Shown here piece after piece: positions 1 through 7,733 of a stretch of DNA of 22,320 bases. Position 1 is the first letter of the stretch. The number at the start of each line of letters is the position of its first letter. The position numbers and the translations under genes are program-made. The notes below the pieces were generated by a model that was not told the origin of the DNA, searched no databases, and worked only from the letters and a program-made list of their open reading frames with translations. Origin of the DNA: Roseovarius sp. UBA6167 (GTDB taxonomy: Bacteria > Pseudomonadota > Alphaproteobacteria > Rhodobacterales > Rhodobacteraceae); NCBI GenBank assembly GCA_002428225.1, contig DIUD01000073.1:1-22320 (forward strand). Direction: 5' to 3'.

Positions 1-172
1 GCCGGACGTGATCCAGTGGGCGCCGGGCCTGCCCAAGACCCGCTTTGGCAAGATCATGCGCCGCATCCTGCGCAAGATCGCCGAGAACGATTTCGACACG
101 CTCGGCGACACCTCGACGCTGGCCGATCCGTCGGTGGTCGATGATCTGATCGCCAATCGCGTGAACGCCTGA
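1..172 (+). CDS. acsA: Acetyl-CoA synthetase, C-terminal end (partial)
   Basis: Only the last 56 codons are present. The reading frame enters from the left edge at base 2 and stops at TGA 170-172. The residues LPKTRFGKIMRRILRKIA are the conserved C-terminal signature of AMP-forming acetyl-CoA synthetases; the lysine in the GK pair of that motif is the adenylation-step lysine and the usual acetylation site. The enzyme activates acetate with ATP and CoA to acetyl-CoA, AMP and PPi in the cytoplasm. It is followed 12 bases later by an adenylate-kinase-like gene and then by an Acs-linked symporter pair, which fits acetate assimilation. Other acyl-CoA synthetases share the motif, but the context favours Acs. 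Confidence 0.85.
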   Translation, partial: PDVIQWAPGLPKTRFGKIMRRILRKIAENDFDTLGDTSTLADPSVVDDLIANRVNA

Positions 173-184
173 GGGGAGGGGGGC

Positions 185-583
185 ATGGACGGAACCGACA
201 CCCCCCGGGGATGCGCAAATCTTGTCCTGCTCGGGCCGCCGGGCGCGGGCAAGGGCACGCAGGCGCGGATGCTGCAAGAGGGCTTTGACCTTGTGCAGCT
301 TTCGACCGGCGACCTGTTGCGCGCCGCCGTGGCGGCGGGCACCGAGGCGGGCCGCGCGGCGAGGGCGGGCGTCTGCGACAAATGCGGGGCGAGCGAGATG
401 ACGCGGCGCGCCGAAGACAATGCCGAGACAGTGGAGCAACGCCTGCGCGCCTATCACGCGCAGACCGCGCCGCTGATCGACTATTACGACGCAAGGGGCG
501 TTCTCGCCCGCGTCGATGCGATGGCCGGGATCGAGGCGGTCTCGCAAGCACTGAGGACGATCGTCCGCAAGACGGTCGCGTAA
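185..583 (+). CDS. Adenylate kinase-like protein with large internal deletion
   Basis: A 132-residue protein that aligns with both ends of adenylate kinase but lacks the middle. Residues 16-26 hold the P-loop GPPGAGKGTQA and 40-46 the STGDLLR segment. At about residue 61 the sequence jumps to the second half of the zinc LID (VCDKCG, 63-68) and then follows the normal C-terminus (RRAEDNAETVEQRL, QTAPLIDYY). Bacterial enzymes are about 215 residues, so roughly 85 are missing. The loss includes the AMP-binding domain, the DGFPR motif and the first LID cysteine pair. The frame is intact and a good Shine-Dalgarno (gaggggagg) precedes ATG 185. A complete enzyme here would recycle AMP made by acetyl-CoA synthetase; this one is probably inactive as a classical kinase. 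It may be a decaying paralogue or a retained small P-loop protein. Confidence 0.85.
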   Translation: MDGTDTPRGCANLVLLGPPGAGKGTQARMLQEGFDLVQLSTGDLLRAAVAAGTEAGRAARAGVCDKCGASEMTRRAEDNAETVEQRLRAYHAQTAPLIDYYDARGVLARVDAMAGIEAVSQALRTIVRKTVA

Positions 584-649
584 AGAAAAGCCGTTCCGGT
601 GTGTGCTGGTGCGGGCCAGGATAAAACCAAGACAAAGGGAGGACAGGCT

Positions 650-910
650 TTGTCCGATCAAGACTCTGCAACCGCATATTGGAAAGCCAATCTGCGTCTC
701 ATCAAATGGAGCCTGGTGATCTGGGCTCTGGCTTCGTTCGGGTTCGGCATCCTGCTGCGTCCGCTGGTCTCGGGGATTGCCATTGGCGGCACCGATCTCG
801 GGTTCTGGTTCGCGCAGCAAGGTTCGATCATCGTGTTCATGGTGCTGATCTTTTTCTACGCCTGGCGTATGAACAAGCTCGACGCTGAACACGGCGTTGA
901 CGAAGAATAA
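650..910 (+). CDS. Sodium:solute symporter small subunit (DUF4212)
   Basis: An 86-residue protein with two membrane segments (about residues 17-37 and 48-68), ending in a charged tail. The residues YWKANLRLI at the N-terminus and FWFAQQGSIIVFMVLIFFYAW are typical of the DUF4212/TIGR03647 family, a small partner encoded directly before VC_2705-type symporters. The chosen start is TTG 650, with the Shine-Dalgarno gggagga at 637-643. An in-frame GTG at 599 would add 17 unconserved residues and lacks a good ribosome site. The stop at 908-910 lies 12 bases before the large subunit, so the two are almost certainly translated from one message. It probably stabilises or regulates the large subunit in the inner membrane. 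Confidence 0.88.
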   Translation: MSDQDSATAYWKANLRLIKWSLVIWALASFGFGILLRPLVSGIAIGGTDLGFWFAQQGSIIVFMVLIFFYAWRMNKLDAEHGVDEE

Positions 911-922
911 GGGGCGAAAGTC

Positions 923-2686
923 ATGGATCAAACGACACTCAACATCATCGTCGTGGGCCTGAGCTTCGCGCTCTATTTCGGCATCGCGATCTGGGCCAAG
1001 GCGGGATCGACCGCGGAATTCTACGCCGCAGGTCGCGGCGTGAACCCGGTCGTCAACGGCATGGCCACCGCGGCCGACTGGATGTCGGCGGCCTCGTTCA
1101 TCTCGATGGCGGGTCTCATCGCCTTCGTGGGCTACAATAACTCCAGCTACCTCATGGGCTGGACCGGCGGCTATGTGCTCCTGGCGATGCTGCTTGCGCC
1201 CTACCTGCGCAAGTTCGGCAAATACACCGTGCCCGAATTCGTGGGTGATCGCTTCTACAGCAACACCGCCCGGGTGGTCGCGGTCATCGCGCTCATCACC
1301 ATGTCGGTGACCTACGTGATCGGTCAGATGGCGGGTGCCGGCGTGGCCTTTTCGCGCTTTCTGGAGGTGGACAACACGACCGGCCTCCTGATCGCGTCGG
1401 CGGTGGTCTTCGTCTATGCCGTGCTTGGCGGGATGAAGGGCATCACCTACACGCAGGTGGCGCAATACTGCGTGCTGATCATCGCCTACACGATTCCGGC
1501 GATCTTCATCTCGCTGCAACTGACCGGCAAGTTCCTGCCGCAGATCGGCCTCTTCTCCGAGCATACCGCCTCGGGGCAGTATCTGCTGGTCACGCTCGAC
1601 GGGCTGCTCAACGATCTGGGCTTCAACCGATACACGACCGGCTCCAGCCTCTGGCTGATGGCGCTCTTTACCCTGTCGCTGATGATCGGCACCGCGGGTC
1701 TTCCGCATGTTATCATCCGCTTCTTCACCGTGCCGCGCGTGGCCGATGCGCGCTGGTCCGCGGGCTGGGCGCTGGTGTTCATCGCGCTGCTTTATCTTAC
1801 CGCTCCGGCGGTGGGGGCGATGGCGCGTCTGAACATCATGACGACCATGTGGCCGCAGGGCGCGCAGGGCGAGGCCGTTGCGATCGAGGACCTGCCCGAC
1901 TGGTTCGAGACCTGGCGCGTGACCGGTCTGCTGGGTGTCGAGGACAAGAACGGCGACGGCAAGATCCAGTATTACAACGAAAAGTCCGAGGCGATGCAGG
2001 CGCTGGCCGCGGAGCGTGGCTGGCAGGGCAATGAACTGGTGACGTTCAATCAGGACATCCTCGTGCTGGCCAACCCCGAGATCGCCGGTCTGCCGGGATG
2101 GGTGATCGCGCTGATTGCCGCCGGTGGTATCGCCGCGGCGCTCTCGACCGCTGCCGGTCTGCTGCTGGCCATTTCCTCGGCGATCAGCCACGACCTGATC
2201 AAATCGACGATCAATCCCGGCATCTCGGAAAAAGGCGAGCTTCTGGCCGCGCGCATCTCGATGGCGGTTGCGATCGTGGTGGCGACCTATCTGGGCCTAA
2301 ACCCGCCGGGCTTTGCCGCTCAGGTGGTGGCGCTGGCCTTCGGTCTGGCGGCGGCCTCGCTCTTTCCGACGCTGATGATGGGCATCTTCTCCCGGCGCAT
2401 GAACTCGGCCGGCGCGACGGCCGGGATGCTGGTCGGCCTGATCTCGACGACGCTCTACCTGTTTCTCTACCTGGGCTGGTTCTTTGTCCCCGGCACGAAC
2501 ATGCTGAGCGCGGATCAATACCTGTTCGGCATCCCGCCGACGCATTTCGGCCCGATTGGCGCGTTGCTGAACTTTGGCGCGGCCTATCTCGTGTCGAGCA
2601 TGACGGCAGAACCGCCGCAGGAAATCCAGGATCTGGTCGAGAGCGTGCGCGTGCCCCGTGGCGCCGGCGCGGCCACGGGTCACTGA
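923..2686 (+). CDS. Sodium:solute symporter large subunit (VC_2705/ActP-like, SSF family)
   Basis: A 587-residue polytopic membrane protein of the sodium:solute symporter (SSF, LeuT-fold) family with about 13 hydrophobic helices. The early segment FYAAGRGVNPVVNGMATAAD, with WMSAASFISMAG after it, matches the acetate permease branch. A soluble insert between helices (about residues 310-375), containing a DKNGDGKI EF-hand-like stretch, is characteristic of the VC_2705 (TIGR03648) type rather than true ActP. It probably imports acetate or another short monocarboxylate with Na+, supplying the acetyl-CoA synthetase encoded upstream. ATG 923 follows the ribosome-site-like aaggggcga after the small subunit. 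A strong hairpin lies just past the stop. Substrate assignment is inference; family assignment is firm. Confidence 0.92.
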   Translation: MDQTTLNIIVVGLSFALYFGIAIWAKAGSTAEFYAAGRGVNPVVNGMATAADWMSAASFISMAGLIAFVGYNNSSYLMGWTGGYVLLAMLLAPYLRKFGKYTVPEFVGDRFYSNTARVVAVIALITMSVTYVIGQMAGAGVAFSRFLEVDNTTGLLIASAVVFVYAVLGGMKGITYTQVAQYCVLIIAYTIPAIFISLQLTGKFLPQIGLFSEHTASGQYLLVTLDGLLNDLGFNRYTTGSSLWLMALFTLSLMIGTAGLPHVIIRFFTVPRVADARWSAGWALVFIALLYLTAPAVGAMARLNIMTTMWPQGAQGEAVAIEDLPDWFETWRVTGLLGVEDKNGDGKIQYYNEKSEAMQALAAERGWQGNELVTFNQDILVLANPEIAGLPGWVIALIAAGGIAAALSTAAGLLLAISSAISHDLIKSTINPGISEKGELLAARISMAVAIVVATYLGLNPPGFAAQVVALAFGLAAASLFPTLMMGIFSRRMNSAGATAGMLVGLISTTLYLFLYLGWFFVPGTNMLSADQYLFGIPPTHFGPIGALLNFGAAYLVSSMTAEPPQEIQDLVESVRVPRGAGAATGH

Positions 2687-2697
2687 ACCAACTGGCG

Positions 2698-2717
2698 GGG
2701 GCGGCATCTGCCGCCCC
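2698..2717 (+). terminator. Strong GC hairpin after the symporter gene
   Basis: A 9-bp perfect stem (2698-2706 with 2709-2717) lies 12 bases after the symporter stop. No T-run follows, so it may act as a weak terminator or as an mRNA 3'-end stabiliser separating symporter expression from the regulator gene at 2802. Confidence 0.45.
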
Positions 2718-2801
2718 TGTCTCCTTCGCCCGCCGGTATTTCAGGCAAGACCGGGCGCTTTCGCGTCCTTTTCCCAAGCCCGCAGGAAGGAGCCACGCGC
2801 G

Positions 2802-4643
2802 ATGGCCAACGCCGAGCCGACACCCATTGACGCGCTTTGCAGCAATCCGCCCTTCGATGCGCTTCCCGAGGGGGTGCGCGCCGGGTTGGCCCCGCATCTG
2901 CAACGCGTCCCGCTTGCGCCGGGCGAGGTGCTGTTTGCCACCGGCGATGCGCTCAAGGGGTTCTATCTCGTCGAGAGCGGCGCGCTCGACATCGTCACAG
3001 GGGGCAGCGAACCGGTCTCGCGGCGCGGCCCCGGCGATATGATGGGCGAGCGCGGCCTGCTGCGCGACGGCACGGCTCAACTGACCGCGCGCGCGGTCGA
3101 GCCGACGCAGCTGATCCTCGTGCCTGCCGACCGGTTCCTGCGGCTGATGGACGAGGTGCCCGAGATCGGACAATGGTTTGCGCGCGCGCGACCCCTTCGC
3201 CATGCCGATGACGGGCCTTATGCGACCGGGCTGACCGCGCTTCAGGTCTCTGACCTGATGGCGAAAACGCCGATCACCTGCACGCCCGAGACCACCATCA
3301 CCGAGGTGGCGCGGCTGATGCGCGAGCATGTCATCTCCTCGGTAGTGGTGATGGCGGGCGCGCGGCTGGCGGGCATCATCACCAGCCATGACCTGACCAA
3401 CAAGGTGCTGGCCGAGGGGTTGTCAGGCACCATTCCCGTCGCACAGGTGATGACGCCGGACCCGGTGACCATCGCGCCGACGCAACTGGGTCTCGACGCG
3501 CTGATGAAACTTGCCGAACTGGGCGTCAATCACCTGCCGGTGGCGCAGGGCGGGCGCGTCGTGGGGATGATCGGCAAGACCGACCTGTTCCGCCAGCAGG
3601 CCGCTACCGCCAGCCACATGGTTGCCGATATCGCAGGCGCGGGATCGGCCGCAGAGATGGCGCATGTCATGGACCGCGTGCCCGGCCTTCTGGCGCAACT
3701 GGTGCGGGCGGGGGTCAGGCCGCATTCCATCACCCGCCGGATCACTGACATCACCGACGCGATCACCCGCCGCCTTTTGCGGCTGGCGGAAGAAGAGCTT
3801 GGCCCCGCGCCGGTGCCGTGGCTCTGGGCCGCCTGCGGCTCCCAGGGGCGGCGCGAACAGACCGGCGTCAGCGATCAGGACAATTGCCTGATCCTCGACG
3901 ATACCTTTGACGCGGACGCGCATGACGGCTATTTCGCGGCGCTGGCAAAATATGTCAGCGACGGGCTGGATGCCTGCGGCTTCTTCTACTGCCCCGGCGA
4001 CATGATGGCCACCAACCCGCGCTGGCGGCAGCCGCGCCGCGTCTGGCGCAGCTATTTCGCGGGCTGGATCGCGCAGCCCGACAACCAGGCGCAGATGCTG
4101 GCCTCGGTCATGTTCGATCTGCGCCCGATCGCCGGCGAGGCGGCGCTGTTCGAGAACCTGCAAACCGAGGTGCTGGCGAAGGCGCGCAAGAACTCGATCT
4201 TTGTCGCCCACATGATCGCCAACTCGCTCAAGCATACGGTGCCGCTCGGCCTGTTCCGGGGCTTTGCGCTGATCCGCTCGGGCGAGCACAGGAACACCAT
4301 CGACCTCAAACATTCCGGCGTCGTGCCGGTGGTCGATCTGGGGCGCATCTATGCGCTAGTGGGCGCGCTCGAGGTGGCGGGCACGCGCGACCGGATCGAG
4401 GCGGGGCGCGCGGCGGGTGTGGTCTCGGAGAGCGGTGCGCACGATCTGCTCGACGCCTACGATCTCGTCGCCGAAACGCGGCTGCGCCATCAGGCGGCGC
4501 AGATCCTGCGCGGCGACAAACCTGACAATTTCATGAACCCCGCCGAACTGTCGGATCTGGAGCGCAATCACCTGCGCGATGCCTTCATGGTCATCAAGAC
4601 GATGCAATCGGCCGTGGGACAATCCCGAGGGGTGCTGAGCTGA
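2802..4643 (+). CDS. cNMP-binding / CBS-pair / GlnD-like nucleotidyltransferase (DUF294) protein
   Basis: A 613-residue soluble multidomain protein. Residues about 15-130 form a cyclic-nucleotide-binding-type beta barrel (VLFATGDALKGFYLVESGALDIV). Residues 146-265 hold two CBS motifs (DLMAKTPITC and QVMTPDPVTI) that usually bind adenosine nucleotides. Residues about 290-440 are the PF03445 nucleotidyltransferase-like domain, with CGSQGRREQT at 345-354 and acidic pair D358/D360. Residues about 470-610 are the PF10335 helical C-terminal domain. The GlnD-type GS...DxD signature suggests real nucleotidyl-transfer capacity, though no target is known. The ATG at 2802 follows aggaagga; the open frame extends to 2658, but that part overlaps the symporter and is not conserved. 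Equivalent genes accompany acs/symporter/exonuclease clusters in gammaproteobacteria, so a role in sensing energy charge for acetate metabolism is a reasonable inference. Confidence 0.9.
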   Translation: MANAEPTPIDALCSNPPFDALPEGVRAGLAPHLQRVPLAPGEVLFATGDALKGFYLVESGALDIVTGGSEPVSRRGPGDMMGERGLLRDGTAQLTARAVEPTQLILVPADRFLRLMDEVPEIGQWFARARPLRHADDGPYATGLTALQVSDLMAKTPITCTPETTITEVARLMREHVISSVVVMAGARLAGIITSHDLTNKVLAEGLSGTIPVAQVMTPDPVTIAPTQLGLDALMKLAELGVNHLPVAQGGRVVGMIGKTDLFRQQAATASHMVADIAGAGSAAEMAHVMDRVPGLLAQLVRAGVRPHSITRRITDITDAITRRLLRLAEEELGPAPVPWLWAACGSQGRREQTGVSDQDNCLILDDTFDADAHDGYFAALAKYVSDGLDACGFFYCPGDMMATNPRWRQPRRVWRSYFAGWIAQPDNQAQMLASVMFDLRPIAGEAALFENLQTEVLAKARKNSIFVAHMIANSLKHTVPLGLFRGFALIRSGEHRNTIDLKHSGVVPVVDLGRIYALVGALEVAGTRDRIEAGRAAGVVSESGAHDLLDAYDLVAETRLRHQAAQILRGDKPDNFMNPAELSDLERNHLRDAFMVIKTMQSAVGQSRGVLS

Positions 4644-4644
4644 C

Positions 4645-5151
4645 ATGTTCTTCGAACTGATCGCGACCTTTGCCGCCGGAATCGGGGCTGCCGCTGCGAT
4701 TGTTGCCTTGGCGCATCTGACCGGCGGGAGGCTGCCGCGCTATGGCGCGCCTGCGGCGGCCGGTCTGGCCATGCTCGCCTATGCCGTCTGGTCGGAATAC
4801 AGCTGGGCCGCGCGCACGGCGGGCACCCTGCCCGAGGGGGTAGAGGTGATCCACGAGGTGGCCGAATCGAAACTCTGGAAACCCTGGACCCATGCCGTGC
4901 CGCTGGTCACGCGCTTTGTGGTGCTCGACCGCGCGGGTGTGCAGAGCAACCCCGCAGTCCCCGGCGTGTTCCTGGTCGATGTCTATCTTTTTGCCCGCTG
5001 GAACCCGCCCGCGCGGCTGCCGCAATTCGTCGATTGCCCCAACCGGGCGCGCGCCGAGGTCACCGAGGCCGCACTTGCCGATCCGTCCCGGGCCGCGTGG
5101 AGGCGCGCGCCCGAGGACGATCCGCTTCTGGAGGCGCTCTGCACATCCTGA
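4645..5151 (+). CDS. Two-TM membrane protein of unknown function
   Basis: I do not recognise a named family. The 168-residue product begins with a hydrophobic segment (about residues 3-25) and a second at about 37-52, followed by a soluble part of about 115 residues. The soluble part has a motif VEVIHEVAESKLWKPWTH and later FLVDVYLFARWNPPARLP, and carries two cysteines. ATG 4645 lies one base after the stop of the DUF294 gene, with a ribosome site (gaggggtg) inside that gene, so translation is probably coupled. The stop is 19 bases before the receiver gene. Placement between the cNMP/CBS protein and the receiver/exonuclease pair suggests a membrane component of the same system, but this is inference from position only. 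Confidence 0.8.
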   Translation: MFFELIATFAAGIGAAAAIVALAHLTGGRLPRYGAPAAAGLAMLAYAVWSEYSWAARTAGTLPEGVEVIHEVAESKLWKPWTHAVPLVTRFVVLDRAGVQSNPAVPGVFLVDVYLFARWNPPARLPQFVDCPNRARAEVTEAALADPSRAAWRRAPEDDPLLEALCTS

Positions 5152-5170
5152 CCGGGAGAGGAGGCCCGCG

Positions 5171-5548
5171 ATGCCGCAAAAGACCGTTCTGCTCGTCGAG
5201 GACGAGGACAATATCGCGCTTGCGCTCGCCCATCTGATCGGGCGCGCGGGCTACGGCTTGCGCCGCGTGGCGAGCGGCACCGACGCGATGACCGCGCTGG
5301 CCGAGCAACGCCCCGATCTGGTGGTGCTCGACGTGATGCTGCCGGGCAAATCGGGCTATGAGGTCTGCCAGCTTATCCGCCGCGACGAGGGGCTGAGAGG
5401 TGTCAAGGTGCTGATGATCACCGCGGGTGGCGGCGAGATGGAGCGGCGCAAGGGCATGGCCGTGGGGGCCGACGCCTTCATGACCAAGCCGTTCTCGACC
5501 GCAGATCTGACGCAAAAGGTCTGCGCGCTTCTGGAAGACGGCGCATGA
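5171..5548 (+). CDS. CheY-like single-domain response regulator
   Basis: A 125-residue stand-alone receiver domain without an output domain. The acidic pocket is at E10/D11, the phosphoacceptor is D54 in LVVLDVMLPG, the switch threonine is T84 (LMITAG) and the conserved lysine is K106 (MTKPFS). All residues needed for phosphorylation are present. ATG 5171 follows gggagagg. Its TGA overlaps the ATG of the next gene (ATGA at 5545-5548), so it is translationally coupled to the pseudokinase-exonuclease. With no output domain it must act through protein contact or as a phosphate shuttle. The partner kinase is not encoded here, because the neighbouring kinase-like protein lacks the phosphohistidine. 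Confidence 0.92.
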   Translation: MPQKTVLLVEDEDNIALALAHLIGRAGYGLRRVASGTDAMTALAEQRPDLVVLDVMLPGKSGYEVCQLIRRDEGLRGVKVLMITAGGGEMERRKGMAVGADAFMTKPFSTADLTQKVCALLEDGA

Positions 5549-7611
5549 CCCTTCGGCTGACCCGGCGTCTGGGCCTGCGGCTGCGCTTTGCGCTCTTCTT
5601 CGCCGCGCTCGGTCTGGGCGGCGTGGGGCTCATTGGCGCGGGGCTGTGGTTTGGCTATCTGCGCGGCGGCGGGCCAGTGGATGGCTATGTCATCGGGGGC
5701 ATGATCGCCGCTCTCGGGGTGCTGGGCCTCTCGGCCTGGATCGGGCTTTTGTTCGACGAAAACGTGGCCAGGCCCATTCTTGCGCTCGCCTCGGACCTGA
5801 CGACGCGCGCGCGCGCCGATGTGGATTTGCAGATCGACGAGGGGCAGGCGAAACATCTCGGCACGCTTGCCCCCGCTGCCAATGCGATCAACGCCGCGCT
5901 CTCGGAGGCGCGCGCCGCGCGGGCGCGCGCGGTCGCGCGCGAGACCGCCCGCATCGCCCGCGAAAAGGCGCTGTTCGAGGCGCTCTTTCGGGACCTGGGC
6001 GAGGGTGCTGTGGTGGCCACGCCTGACAACCGGGTGATGCTCTACAACCGCATGGCGCAGGAACTTTTGCCGCGGATCGGGCTTGATCGCCCGCTCGATG
6101 CGGTGTTGCGCCCCGAGCCGGTGGCCGACGCGCTGCGCCGGGTGGAAGAGGCGCGCATCAAAGGGCGCGCCACCGCCGAGACCTTTCTTGCCGCCTCTGC
6201 CGATGGCAGGCGCTTCCTTCAGGGGCGCGTCACGCCGATCGTGTCGGATGAGGAACTGTCGGGCCATGTGCTGATCTTCCGCGACGCCACCGACGATCTG
6301 CGCGCCCATGCCGAGCAGGCCCATCTTTTCAACACCTTGCTGGAGGGCGTGCGCCGTCCCGCGGGCACCATCGCGGCGCTTCTGGATGTGCTTGAGACCG
6401 GCGGGGATCTGCCCCCCGAGGCGCGCGCGGGTTTTCGCAAGGGGATATCGGAGGAGATCGCGCGCCTGTTCAAGGTCATCGACAGCACGGCGGCCGAACA
6501 GGCCGCGGCCACCTCGCGGCGCTGGCCGGTCTCTGCGGTGGCGGTCAGCCATATCTTTGACGCGGTGCGCGCACGCAAGGCGTTGAGCGTCACCGCCACG
6601 CCCTCTGACGCCATGGTGGCCTGCGACGGCTTTGCCATGGCGGCGCTGCTTTCGCGGCTGATCGAACGGCTGTCCGAGAGCGGCACACGCGAGGGGTTTG
6701 CCCTCGCCGCCGAAGGGGAGGGGGCCGAGACGCGGCTTGTCCTTGGCTGGCAGGGCGAAGTTGCCACCGATGGCGAGATCATGGGCTGGCTCTCTGCGCC
6801 GCTATCGCCCGCCTATGGGCATTACTCGGGCCGCGACGCGCTCGACGCGCATCAGAGCACGATCTGGGCAGAGGGGCAGGGCAGGTCGCACCGCATCGTG
6901 CTGCCGCTGCCGTCGGCCAGCGCGCCGCTTGCCCCCGGCGATCCGCGCCCCGAATTCTACGATTTCAACCTGCCGCCTGCGCCGAACGCAGAGGTGGCCG
7001 CGCGCGACCTGTCGGAGCTGAGCTTTGTCGTGTTCGACACCGAGACCACGGGCCTCTCGCCGCGCGGCGGCGACGAGATCGTGCAGATCGCCGGGCTGCG
7101 CATCGTCAACGGGCGCATCCTGCGCGGCGAGACCTTCGATTCGCTGGTCAATCCGGGCCGCCCGATCCCGCCCGCCTCGACTCGCGTGCACCACATCACC
7201 GATGCGATGGTCGAGGGCGCGCCCGACATCCGCGACGTGGGCCGGCGGTTTCACGATTTCTGCCAGGGGTCGGTTCTGGTGGCGCATAACGCGCCCTTCG
7301 ACCTGGCCTTTCTGCGGCTCAAGGAAGACGTGATCGCGCGGCGCTTCGACAATCCGGTGCTGTGCACGGTGCTGATGTCGGCGGGGCTGTTTGGCCACAC
7401 CGGACAGCATACGCTCGACGCGCTCTGCGCGCGGTTCGGCATCACCATCCCGGCGCAGGCGCGCCATACTGCCATGGGCGACACGGTGGCCACGGCCGAG
7501 GTCTTCGTGCGGATGCTGGCGCTCTTGCGCGACAGGGGGGTGACGACGCTTGGCGGTGCCATCGCCGAGGAGGGGCGGATGACGAAGATCCGCAAGGCGC
7601 AGGCCTATTGA
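5545..7611 (+). CDS. Membrane pseudo-histidine-kinase fused to DnaQ-type DEDDh 3'-5' exonuclease
   Basis: A 688-residue fusion. Two membrane helices (about 14-38 and 47-70) bracket a very short periplasmic loop. A HAMP-like linker and Ala/Arg-rich coiled coil follow (about 72-145), then a PAS-like domain (about 145-250, with GEGAVVATPDNRVMLYNRMA). Residues 255-320 resemble a DHp helix pair, but the normal His-Glu-x-x-x-Pro box reads LEGVRRPAG, so the phosphohistidine is gone. The ATPase-like region (about 325-455) has no clear N or G boxes. Residues 494-660 are a complete DEDDh exonuclease: D498 and E500 in VVFDTETTGL, D586 in HNAPFDLAF, H641 and D646 in HTAMGDT. It starts inside the receiver stop codon. 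Exonuclease genes occur with acs/symporter/DUF294 clusters elsewhere, and automatic annotation usually calls this a DNA polymerase III epsilon subunit. It is unlikely to be the replicative proofreader. Confidence 0.88.
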   Translation: MTLRLTRRLGLRLRFALFFAALGLGGVGLIGAGLWFGYLRGGGPVDGYVIGGMIAALGVLGLSAWIGLLFDENVARPILALASDLTTRARADVDLQIDEGQAKHLGTLAPAANAINAALSEARAARARAVARETARIAREKALFEALFRDLGEGAVVATPDNRVMLYNRMAQELLPRIGLDRPLDAVLRPEPVADALRRVEEARIKGRATAETFLAASADGRRFLQGRVTPIVSDEELSGHVLIFRDATDDLRAHAEQAHLFNTLLEGVRRPAGTIAALLDVLETGGDLPPEARAGFRKGISEEIARLFKVIDSTAAEQAAATSRRWPVSAVAVSHIFDAVRARKALSVTATPSDAMVACDGFAMAALLSRLIERLSESGTREGFALAAEGEGAETRLVLGWQGEVATDGEIMGWLSAPLSPAYGHYSGRDALDAHQSTIWAEGQGRSHRIVLPLPSASAPLAPGDPRPEFYDFNLPPAPNAEVAARDLSELSFVVFDTETTGLSPRGGDEIVQIAGLRIVNGRILRGETFDSLVNPGRPIPPASTRVHHITDAMVEGAPDIRDVGRRFHDFCQGSVLVAHNAPFDLAFLRLKEDVIARRFDNPVLCTVLMSAGLFGHTGQHTLDALCARFGITIPAQARHTAMGDTVATAEVFVRMLALLRDRGVTTLGGAIAEEGRMTKIRKAQAY

Positions 7612-7620
7612 GCGCATGAC

Positions 7621-7649
7621 TTGACCCGCCTGCCGCGCTGGCCTAATTG
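7621..7649 (+). promoter_or_regulatory. Probable sigma-70 promoter of the tRNA-Gly gene
   Basis: A -35 box TTGACC (7621-7626) and a -10 box TAATTG (7644-7649) are separated by 17 bases, and the tRNA begins ten bases after the -10. The spacing is ideal and the site lies in the gap between the exonuclease stop and the tRNA. Confidence 0.6.
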
Positions 7650-7658
7650 GGGGCAGGT

Positions 7659-7732
7659 GCGGGCGTTGTGTAATGGTAAGACCTCAGCCTTCCAAGCTGA
7701 TGATACGGGTTCGATTCCCGTCGCCCGCTCCA
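7659..7732 (+). tRNA. tRNA-Gly (anticodon TCC), CCA encoded
   Basis: A complete cloverleaf can be drawn. The acceptor stem is gcgggcg (7659-7665) with cgcccgc (7722-7728), discriminator T 7729 and encoded CCA 7730-7732. The anticodon arm is tcagc/gctga around the loop cttccaa, giving anticodon TCC, which reads GGA/GGG. The T arm is acggg-ttcgatt-cccgt. The last 17 bases of the gene plus one further base are duplicated at 14089-14106, so this gene is the integration site of the neighbouring element. The element recreates the 3' end and the tRNA stays functional. Confidence 0.95.
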
Positions 7733-7733
7733 T
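7716..7733 (+). repeat. Attachment-site repeat, tRNA side
   Basis: The 18-bp sequence tcccgtcgcccgctccat covers the T-arm 3' strand, acceptor 3' strand and CCA of tRNA-Gly plus one base. It is identical to 14089-14106. The flanking bases differ on both sides (gat before and tgt after here; tgt before and cct after at the other copy), which defines the core limits. Confidence 0.93.

Noticed and set aside
2211..3389. A 392-codon - strand frame across the symporter/DUF294 boundary
   Set aside because: It is a shadow of two well-supported + strand genes, with atypical Arg/Pro-rich composition.
5545..7611. Calling the exonuclease fusion the replicative DNA polymerase III epsilon subunit (dnaQ)
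   Set aside because: Replicative epsilon is a soluble protein of about 240 residues; this one is membrane-anchored, fused to a pseudokinase and located in an acetate cluster.
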